Below, piece by piece: positions 50,617-56,876 of a stretch of 56,876 nucleotides of DNA (positions within the stretch are counted from its first letter, which is position 1; every line of letters starts with the position of its first letter). Source of the stretch: Bacteroidales bacterium. Lineage in GTDB: Bacteria; Bacteroidota; Bacteroidia; Bacteroidales; Muribaculaceae. The notes beneath the pieces were generated by a model. It made no database searches. It worked only from the letters and a program-made list of their open reading frames with translations, and was not told the origin of the DNA. Location: NCBI GenBank assembly GCA_019416285.1, contig DXXM01000020.1:1-56876 (forward strand), given 5' to 3'. The translations under genes were made by a program, and so were the position numbers.

Positions 50617-53010
50617 TCACTCTACAATGGTGAACTTGGCGAATTTCAGCATGAGCGTGCGCGTGTCCGTCGAATCGAACTCCACGGTGACGCGCGCGTC
50701 GGGCCCGGAGTTGTCAATGTTGACTATGGTGCCCGGGCCGAACTTGGCATGCTCTATCCTCATGTTCTCCGCCAGTTCCCCGGCGGTATGGGTGCTGTAG
50801 GCTCCCGCGCCTCCGGCTGCCGAAGCGGATGCAGGAGCGGACGACATCGGACGCTGCGAAAGCGGTGTGGGATATGACGCGGCCGACGGCCGCTGCGCCC
50901 CCGCGCCTCCGCCGTACGGTGGAGCCGACGGCTGTCGCTGACGCAGTGAGCTGAGACTGCGGGCGCTTCCGGCGAGCGAGGCCGAATAGTTGACCGTGGG
51001 GCGCGTGAAGCGGGGCTCCTCTTCGCCGAGGCGGTCGTTGGTGGCAAGGTGCAGAAACTCCGGATTGATGTCGCCGAGGAAGCGAGACGGACGGCATGCC
51101 ACCGTCTGCCCGTTGCGGAAACGGGAACCGGCATAGCTGAGCATGCAGAATTTCTTCGCTCTCGTGATGGCCACATACATCAGGCGCCTCTCCTCCTCTA
51201 TCTGCGAGGGCGAGTCCTTCGACATCGCCGAGGGGAAAAGCTCCTCCTCCACACCTACCACAAAGACGTTGTTGAACTCAAGTCCCTTGGCGGCATGCAC
51301 CGTCATGAGCGTCACGCGCTCGTCGGTATCGCCCGAGTCAGAATCCTGGTCGGTTGCGAGGGATACTTCGGCCATGAAAGCGCCGAGCGACACATCCGTG
51401 TCACCCTCTTCTGTGCGGTTCTCCACAAATTCCTTCACTCCGTTGAGAAGCTCCTGCAGGTTGTCCTGCTTCGAGATGCTCTCGGGTGTGTTGTCGTGGA
51501 CCAGCATCGAGAAAAGCCCCGTGCGGTCTATTATCATTTTCGCAAGGGTGAAGGCGTCGGCCCCCTTGCGGTTTGCCTGGGTAAATTCGGTAATCAGTCC
51601 GGCGAATTCGTCGATGCGTTTTAGCGTGGCCGAGGTAAGCCCGGCGGGATGCTTGTCAGGTTCCTGAATCACGGTCCAAACGCTCACATTGTCGTCGATG
51701 GCACGGCGCACGAGCTTGTTGAGCGTCGTATCGCCGATTTTGCGCGCCGGGAAATTGATGATGCGTTTCAGCGCCTCATCGTCGTCGGGGTTGAGGGCCA
51801 TGCGGAAATAGGCAATGGCGTCCTTCACCTCCTTGCGCTGGTAGAACGAGAGGCCGCCGTAAATCCTGTAGGCCACATTGCGTTTTCTCAGCGCCTCCTC
51901 AAGCACGCGGCTCTGCGCATTTGTGCGGTAGAGTATGGCAAACTCCTCAGCGCTGTCGCCTGAACGCATCTTGAGCTGCGACACGCGCGAAGCCACCTGA
52001 TAGGCCTCCTCGAAGTCGCTGAAACACTTCACTACCTCTATCGGGGCGCCGTTTTCGTTTTCGGAATAGACCTGCTTCGGAATCTGGTCGCGGTTCTTGT
52101 CGATGAGCGAACCCGCGGCGTTGATGATGTTACGCGTCGAGCGGTAGTTGCGCTCCAACTTGAATGTGGCGAGCGTGGGATAGGTCTTTCGCAGGTCGAG
52201 GATGTTGCGGATATTGGCTCCGCGGAATGAGTAGATGCTCTGCGCATCGTCGCCAACCACACAGAGCTTGCCGCTCTCGCGCGTGAGCTGGGTCACTATG
52301 ACGTGTTGCGCGAAGTTCGTGTCCTGATACTCGTCGACCAGCACATAGCGGAAAAACTCACGGTAGTGGCGGAGCACGTCCGGATTGTCACGCAGCAGCA
52401 CGTTGGTATAGTAAAGCAGGTCGTCGAAATCCATCGCTCCGGCCACAGTGCAGCGGTCGCGGTAAGCGCGGTAGATTTCATGTAGCTCGGGGCGCTTCGC
52501 CTGCCGGTCGGCCTCCATGACGTCGCGGCTCATGGCATAGTCCTCCGGAGATACCAATGCGTTTTTAGCTCCGGAGATGGCCGAAAGCACAGCCGACGGC
52601 TTGTAGATTTTCTCGTCGAGCTGCATATCCTTGATTATGGTCTTGACGAGCGACTTGCTGTCGGCCGAGTCATAGATTGTGAAATTGCTTTTGAACCCGA
52701 TGCGCTCCGCATTGGCGCGGAGGATGCGGGCGAAGATAGAGTGGAAGGTACCCATCCACAGTTTCGAGGCCGTTTCGGGCCCCACGAGGTCTTGGATACG
52801 CTCACGCATCTCTCGCGCGGCCTTATTGGTGAAGGTCAGCGCCAGAATCCGCCAGGGCTCGTAGCCGAGGCGCAGAAGATGCACAATCTTGTAGGTGAGC
52901 ACGCGGGTCTTGCCCGAGCCTGCACCGGCAATCACCAGTTGCGGCCCGTCGCAATACTCCACCGCGCCCCTCTGCTGTTCGTTGAGCTTATCAAGATAAT
53001 TTTCAGTCAT
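50617..53010 (-). CDS. uvrD: UvrD/PcrA/Rep-type ATP-dependent DNA helicase
   Basis: 797 residues with the superfamily 1A motifs: Q-like LNEQQRGAV (9-17), Walker A GAGSGKT (29-35), Walker B VDEYQDTN (225-232), GDDAQSIYSFRGA (motif III), FKLERNYRSTRNI (motif IV), VTLMTVHAAKGLEFNNVFV (motif V) and RRLMYVAITRAKK (motif VI). A low-complexity Ser/Pro/Ala/Gly linker (about 690-755) leads to a small C-terminal domain. It unwinds DNA 3'-5' in repair and restart. First gene of the leftward uvrD-nspC-glycosyltransferase-radC-cysK set. Confidence 0.97.
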   Translation of the reverse strand: MTENYLDKLNEQQRGAVEYCDGPQLVIAGAGSGKTRVLTYKIVHLLRLGYEPWRILALTFTNKAAREMRERIQDLVGPETASKLWMGTFHSIFARILRANAERIGFKSNFTIYDSADSKSLVKTIIKDMQLDEKIYKPSAVLSAISGAKNALVSPEDYAMSRDVMEADRQAKRPELHEIYRAYRDRCTVAGAMDFDDLLYYTNVLLRDNPDVLRHYREFFRYVLVDEYQDTNFAQHVIVTQLTRESGKLCVVGDDAQSIYSFRGANIRNILDLRKTYPTLATFKLERNYRSTRNIINAAGSLIDKNRDQIPKQVYSENENGAPIEVVKCFSDFEEAYQVASRVSQLKMRSGDSAEEFAILYRTNAQSRVLEEALRKRNVAYRIYGGLSFYQRKEVKDAIAYFRMALNPDDDEALKRIINFPARKIGDTTLNKLVRRAIDDNVSVWTVIQEPDKHPAGLTSATLKRIDEFAGLITEFTQANRKGADAFTLAKMIIDRTGLFSMLVHDNTPESISKQDNLQELLNGVKEFVENRTEEGDTDVSLGAFMAEVSLATDQDSDSGDTDERVTLMTVHAAKGLEFNNVFVVGVEEELFPSAMSKDSPSQIEEERRLMYVAITRAKKFCMLSYAGSRFRNGQTVACRPSRFLGDINPEFLHLATNDRLGEEEPRFTRPTVNYSASLAGSARSLSSLRQRQPSAPPYGGGAGAQRPSAASYPTPLSQRPMSSAPASASAAGGAGAYSTHTAGELAENMRIEHAKFGPGTIVNIDNSGPDARVTVEFDSTDTRTLMLKFAKFTIVE

Positions 53011-53063
53011 AAATCCTTATTTTGGTGTCCGGCAGGGATATATACCGGATATCCTTTTATGGA

Positions 53064-53149
53064 GGATGTTGCAAAACCCACCATCAGAATATCCGGTAGG
53101 GACGTTTTTCAAAACGTCCCTACTGCCGACATTGGATTTTGCAACATCC
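53064..53149. repeat. Dispersed palindromic repeat, copy B
   Basis: Ends GGATGTTGCAAAACCCA (53064-53080) and TGGATTTTGCAACATCC (53133-53149) are inverted with one mismatch. In the centre GTAGGGACGTTTT (53096-53108) pairs perfectly with AAAACGTCCCTAC (53111-53123). The 86-base unit lies between the uvrD start and the dipeptidase stop codon and shares ends and core with copy A. No coding capacity. Confidence 0.85.
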
Positions 53150-53161
53150 ACACAAAGTATC

Positions 53162-54784
53162 TTACTTTATGCGCAGGTGGTCGCCGGTCTGGTCGGCGAT
53201 AGAGCGGTAGTAGCGCTCGTCATAGCCGCCATAGATGGGCGACACGGGCATGCCCTCGGGCGTACGCTCGAACTTGCCGTCCTTCTCGCGCTTGATATTA
53301 CCGTCCATGTACTTCACAAGGAGATAGTCGCCGAGGTCCTTGTAGCGCTTCACATAGCGGGTCGAAGCCTCCGACGAGTGGCGGCTCAGGCGCTCGCGGG
53401 CCGAAGCCTCGTCGAGAGAGGCTACTTCGGTGAGCATCTTCTCAACCTCGCCCTCGAGGGTCGACTCCTCGTTTTTCTGCACCTTGCGGATATCGTCGAT
53501 CATCTTGCTGTACTGGTGGTAGGCCTGGTTAGCCACATAGCTGGTCACCCAGAAGGCGGCGTCCCATGAGAGGGTCAGCAGGTCACCGTTGCCCACGGCG
53601 AACTCGTGAGGAATCGAGGTGATGCCGTTATACATCGGGACATACACACAGGTATTGGCGTCGTCGACACCGAACCAGAGGATGCCGCGCATCAGTTCCG
53701 GGTACTTGGCGTTCATCTGCGACACGAAGGAGAAGCCGGTCTGCTGTGTGGCGATTGCGCGCTCGTTGAGATACTGCTTGTCGTCGACCTTGAAGGTCAT
53801 CGGGCGCCAGCGGTAAGGCACTGCGTAGGGGCCTGCGCCTATATCCTTGGTCATATCCATGGGAGTGCCCTCGAAATGGTCGCGCATCATCCACTTCATA
53901 TCATTGAGGCTGACCTTGCGGTCGGGCTTCACCCAGAGCGGGAAGGCCTCTCCCTCGCCGTGCATCACGTAGGGGAGATACTTGTCCATGCCGTCGGCAA
54001 AACGGTTGAAGTAGCTCCACACGCGTCCGTCGCAGCCGCGGGTAGCTGTGGCGTCGAGCTCGCCGTAGGTAAGCGAGAAGCTGAAATCCTCGTCCTTGCC
54101 GTTGTAGTAGCCCATCTTGCGGGCGAAGTCGATGACGTCAGGCGAATAGAGGGTATTTTCCTTATCGTTGAGGGGGAATTTGTGGATGCGGGGATGATTG
54201 GCGTGGCCCGAGATGCAGTCGTCGGGGATGCGGCGTGCCACCCACACGGCACCTTTCTCCTTGCCACCCTTGCCGATGAGTTCCATAATCCAGGCTTCGT
54301 TGGCGTCGGCTATAGAGAATGACTCGCCACTCGAATGGTAGCCGTATTCTTTCACGAGGTCGGTCATGATTTTGATGGCCTCGCGGGGAGTCTTGGCGCG
54401 TTCAAGCGTCACATAGATGAGCGAGCCGTAGTCCATGATGCCTGTGGTGTCCTCAAGCTCGGCGCGTCCGCCCCATGTGCTCTCGGATATCGTGAGGCCG
54501 TGTTCGTTCATGTTGCCGATGGTGGTGTAGGTCACGGGAACCTGAGGGATGTCGCCGAGATACTTGCCGGTGTCCCACTCGACAATTCTGCGGACCTCGC
54601 CCTTAGCGTGTTTACCGCCCGGACGGTTGTAGAGCTCGCCGTAGAGCGTGTGGCTGTCGGCGGCGTATGTCACGAGCACAGAGCCGTCAGGAGTGGCGTT
54701 CTTGCCGGCTATGAGGCTTGTGCAGGCGAAGGCTTCCACCGGAAGCAGCGCCAGCATTGCGAAAAAAAGTGATTTTACTTTCAT
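53162..54784 (-). CDS. Secreted C69 family dipeptidase
   Basis: The ATG at 54784 gives 540 residues, with a signal peptide (1-20, ending VEAFA) directly followed by Cys21 in CTSLIAGKNATPDGSVL. In C69 (PepD-like) enzymes this cysteine becomes the N-terminal nucleophile after cleavage, so the residue after the signal is also the catalytic one. Other family blocks are NMNEHGLTISESTWGGRAEL, MDYGSLIYVTLERAKTPREA and ANEAWIMELIGKGG. It should cleave dipeptides in the periplasm. It could alternatively be lipidated at Cys21; AFAC is not a strong lipobox. Confidence 0.93.
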   Translation of the reverse strand: MKVKSLFFAMLALLPVEAFACTSLIAGKNATPDGSVLVTYAADSHTLYGELYNRPGGKHAKGEVRRIVEWDTGKYLGDIPQVPVTYTTIGNMNEHGLTISESTWGGRAELEDTTGIMDYGSLIYVTLERAKTPREAIKIMTDLVKEYGYHSSGESFSIADANEAWIMELIGKGGKEKGAVWVARRIPDDCISGHANHPRIHKFPLNDKENTLYSPDVIDFARKMGYYNGKDEDFSFSLTYGELDATATRGCDGRVWSYFNRFADGMDKYLPYVMHGEGEAFPLWVKPDRKVSLNDMKWMMRDHFEGTPMDMTKDIGAGPYAVPYRWRPMTFKVDDKQYLNERAIATQQTGFSFVSQMNAKYPELMRGILWFGVDDANTCVYVPMYNGITSIPHEFAVGNGDLLTLSWDAAFWVTSYVANQAYHQYSKMIDDIRKVQKNEESTLEGEVEKMLTEVASLDEASARERLSRHSSEASTRYVKRYKDLGDYLLVKYMDGNIKREKDGKFERTPEGMPVSPIYGGYDERYYRSIADQTGDHLRIK

Positions 54785-54833
54785 AAGACTCTGATTGATT
54801 TTTTCATTATCGGTTTTCATGGTTTTATTAACG

Positions 54834-54841
54834 CAAATTTA
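54834..54841 (-). promoter_or_regulatory. -7 promoter box for the dipeptidase
   Basis: Leftward TAAATTTG fits TAnnTTTG; no clear -33. The implied leader is about 43 bases. Confidence 0.45.
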
Positions 54842-54904
54842 CGCATAAAATTCGAGATTCTGAACGGTCCTCTTTATATTATATGTGTAAACGGCCCATA
54901 TTCT

Positions 54905-54934
54905 TTTGTTTTTTGCAAATTTTGTTTACCTTTG
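54905..54934 (+). promoter_or_regulatory. Promoter of the aquaporin gene
   Basis: TTTG (54905-54908) and TACCTTTG (54927-54934), 18 bases apart, a full match. The leader of about 115 bases is A/T-rich with no recognised structure. Confidence 0.72.
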
Positions 54935-55056
54935 TCAACATTGGCAAGCCCTTTTCCGTTACAAACTTAAAGGTTGGTTAAAACCAAGCTCTAAAACCGT
55001 GTTCATTTATAATCACGCTTAAAATCACATTTACGTTCAACTAAATTTTCTAATTA

Positions 55057-55764
55057 ATGAAAAAGTATCTCGCAGAGATGATCGGTACATTCGTACTGGT
55101 ACTCATGGGTTGCGGTAGCGCAATCTTCGCCGGCATCGGTCTCGGCACAACAGGCTATGGTGTGACAACCCTCGGTGTCGCAATGGCTTTCGGCCTTTCA
55201 GTAGTAGCTATGGCCTACACAATCGGCAACATCTCCGGTTGCCATATCAATCCGGCAATCACTCTCGGCGTATGGTCGAGCGGCCGCATGAGCGGCAAGG
55301 AAGCCGGCGGCTATATGCTCTTCCAGTGCATCGGAGCCATCATCGCATCATTCGTGCTGTGGATTCTCGTCCACACCGGAAATGAAGCCGGAGTGGAAGC
55401 CGTGTTCAACAGCACTACCACCACCGGAGCCAACTCCTTCATGGTAGGTAACATCGTGCCCGCCTTCATCGCAGAATTTGTGTTCACGTTCATCTTTGTG
55501 CTTGTGGTTCTCGGCTCGACCGACGAGAAGAAGGGCGCAGGCAACTTCGCAGGTCTCGCAATCGGCCTCACCCTCGTGCTCGTGCATATAGCATGTATCC
55601 CCATCACCGGCACATCCGTTAACCCCGCCCGTTCACTCGGCCCGGCTATCTTCGCAGCAATCGAAGGCAACAGTGTGCCCATCCAGCAGCTCTGGCTCTT
55701 CATCGTGGCTCCCTTCCTCGGCGCCCTCGCCAGTGCAGGTGTATGGAAAGCACTCAAAAACTGA
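55057..55764 (+). CDS. aqpZ: AqpZ-type aquaporin
   Basis: 235 residues, six membrane segments and two half-helices with NPA motifs at 65-67 (SGCHINPAIT) and 189-191 (GTSVNPARS). The selectivity-filter positions appear to be Phe45, His177, Thr186 and Arg192, matching water-selective AqpZ rather than glycerol channels; these alignments are by eye. It moves water across the inner membrane. It has its own promoter, and the metallopeptidase gene follows after 32 bases, so both may share a transcript. Confidence 0.95.
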   Translation: MKKYLAEMIGTFVLVLMGCGSAIFAGIGLGTTGYGVTTLGVAMAFGLSVVAMAYTIGNISGCHINPAITLGVWSSGRMSGKEAGGYMLFQCIGAIIASFVLWILVHTGNEAGVEAVFNSTTTTGANSFMVGNIVPAFIAEFVFTFIFVLVVLGSTDEKKGAGNFAGLAIGLTLVLVHIACIPITGTSVNPARSLGPAIFAAIEGNSVPIQQLWLFIVAPFLGALASAGVWKALKN

Positions 55765-55796
55765 TAGATAATACCGACAGATAAAACCACTCCTGT

Positions 55797-56666
55797 ATGA
55801 GACTCAACGGACGACGTGAAAGCTCCAATGTCAGTGACCGCCGCGGAAGCGGCGGAGGACGCGGACTGAAAATCGGCGGCGGTATAGGCGCGGTGGTCAT
55901 CGCGGCAATTATCGCCTGGATTTCAGGCGGCAATCCTCTCGATGTCCTCACCTCCGGCGTCGGCAACATGATGTCGGGCGAACAGACAACCGAAAACTAT
56001 ACCCCGACCCAGGAGGAAGAGGAGCTCGCACGCTTCTCGCGGCAGATTCTTGCCGGCACGGAGGATGTGTGGACCAAGCTGTTCGCCTCGATGGGAAAGG
56101 AATATGAGCCGCCGACGCTCGTATTGTTCACCAACTCCGTGCAGAGTGCCTGCGGCAATGCTACGGCAGCCGTGGGGCCGTTCTACTGCTCCGCCGACGA
56201 GAGTCTCTACATCGACCTGTCCTTTTTCCGCGACATGCGCAAGACGCTGGGCGCCGATGGTGATTTCGCCTACGCCTACGTGATAGCCCACGAGGTCGGC
56301 CACCACGTCCAGCACCTCCTCGGCACTCTCGACCAGGCACACGCCGCCATGAACCGTACCAACGAGACGGAGGCCAACAATATCAGCGTGCGCATCGAGC
56401 TCCAGGCCGACTATCTCGCGGGAGTGTGGGCGCATCACGACAACGCCATGTTCAACTCGCTCGAGGATGGCGACATAGAGGAGGCTCTTAACGCCTCGAT
56501 GAAAATCGGCGACGACTATCTTCAGAAAAAGGCCCAGGGCTACGCCGTGCCTGACTCCTTCACCCACGGCACCTCCGAACAGCGCACCCGCTGGCTCAAA
56601 AAAGGTCTCACGACCGGCGACATCTCCCAGGGCGACACCTTCTCAATCCCCTACAATCGCCTCTGA
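55797..56666 (+). CDS. Membrane-anchored neutral zinc metallopeptidase (YpfJ family)
   Basis: 289 residues. The start MRLNGRRESSNVSDRRG is short and basic, then comes a Gly-rich stretch and one membrane segment (about 28-43, GIGAVVIAAIIAWISGG). The main domain (about 70-289) is a neutral zinc metallopeptidase with HEVGH (165-169) followed by a downstream acidic residue in ELQADYLAGVW as third ligand. Substrates of this family are unknown. The catalytic part should face the periplasm. It follows the aquaporin gene and ends at a strong hairpin. Confidence 0.95.
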   Translation: MRLNGRRESSNVSDRRGSGGGRGLKIGGGIGAVVIAAIIAWISGGNPLDVLTSGVGNMMSGEQTTENYTPTQEEEELARFSRQILAGTEDVWTKLFASMGKEYEPPTLVLFTNSVQSACGNATAAVGPFYCSADESLYIDLSFFRDMRKTLGADGDFAYAYVIAHEVGHHVQHLLGTLDQAHAAMNRTNETEANNISVRIELQADYLAGVWAHHDNAMFNSLEDGDIEEALNASMKIGDDYLQKKAQGYAVPDSFTHGTSEQRTRWLKKGLTTGDISQGDTFSIPYNRL

Positions 56667-56733
56667 ATCTCGCAAAGAGCCTTTGCCAAGAGCCTTTGAG
56701 CCCCAAAATCCACCCCGGTAAAAACCTATACCT

Positions 56734-56778
56734 AAGAAAGATGAGGGATGTGGCAATGCCGCATCCCTCATCTTTCTT
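56734..56778 (+). terminator. Terminator after the metallopeptidase gene
   Basis: AAGAAAGATGAGGGATG (56734-56750) and CATCCCTCATCTTTCTT (56762-56778) form a perfect 17-bp stem with an 11-base loop. The descending arm is T-rich, so it could work in both directions. Confidence 0.85.
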
Positions 56779-56822
56779 ATTGCGTTTATGATTTGAATCC
56801 TTAAATGTATTTGTCCTTAGTG

Positions 56823-56876
56823 AGGGTGTTGCAAAACTCCCATTGAAAAAATTAACAAAAGCCTCAACTTTCACAA
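56823..56876. repeat. Dispersed palindromic repeat, copy C (cut by the window end)
   Basis: AGGGTGTTGCAAAACTCCCA (56823-56842) matches the left end of copy A (AGGGTGTTGCAGAACTC) with one difference. The rest of the element runs off the window. Confidence 0.7.

Overview
The window looks like chromosome from a gut-type member of the Bacteroidales, most likely Muribaculaceae or a close relative. Three things point there. Several promoters match the Bacteroidetes form (-33 TTTG, -7 TAnnTTTG, about 18-21 bases apart). Protein families include GLPGLI, an M56 peptidase fused to TonB domains, surface lipoproteins with an acidic residue run after the lipid cysteine, OmpA-type proteins and a C-terminal domain like those used by type IX secretion. 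The str, S10, spc and alpha ribosomal clusters are merged into one run without tuf or adk. The genus is inference; no 16S gene is present.

Layout. 0.1-2.1 kb: a two-gene unit of a DUF4130-type protein and a radical SAM/helix-hairpin-helix protein, a conserved pair predicted to act in DNA repair or modification. 2.2-2.35 kb: four 33-bp tandem repeats. 2.35-8.65 kb: a leftward operon of BlaI-type repressor, M56 peptidase with two TonB C-terminal domains, GLPGLI protein and outer-membrane beta-barrel, with a promoter and overlapping inverted repeat that could be the repressor's operator. 8.7-17.3 kb: envelope genes, including a surface lipoprotein followed by an OmpA protein behind a strong promoter and long leader, a secreted protein, a lipoprotein-type MsrA and a second OmpA protein. 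17.7-19.7 kb: transketolase.

19.74-21.0 kb is a gene-poor stretch with a leftward terminator and a roughly 265-base set of nested helices that may be a structured RNA of a class I do not recognise. 21.0-22.4 kb: MFS transporter. 22.5-22.7 kb: first of three copies of a dispersed palindromic repeat (others at 53.1 and 56.8 kb). 22.76-42.0 kb: one small membrane protein and then 33 translation, secretion and transcription genes in one direction (rpsL to rplQ), starting at a clear promoter near 42.15 kb and ending at a strong terminator near 23.1 kb. The two longest spacers in the S10-spc-alpha part lie just upstream of S8 and S4, which are autoregulators in E. coli.

42.3-43.05 kb: a HicA/HicB toxin-antitoxin pair with an inverted repeat placed between its promoter boxes. 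43.2-46.5 kb: metG and a type I asparaginase. 46.6-53.0 kb: a leftward set of cysK, radC, a family 2 glycosyltransferase, nspC and a UvrD/PcrA helicase. 53.1-54.8 kb: a secreted C69 dipeptidase. 55.0-56.7 kb: an AqpZ-type aquaporin and a membrane-anchored zinc metallopeptidase. No rRNA, tRNA, CRISPR array, complete insertion sequence or prophage was seen.
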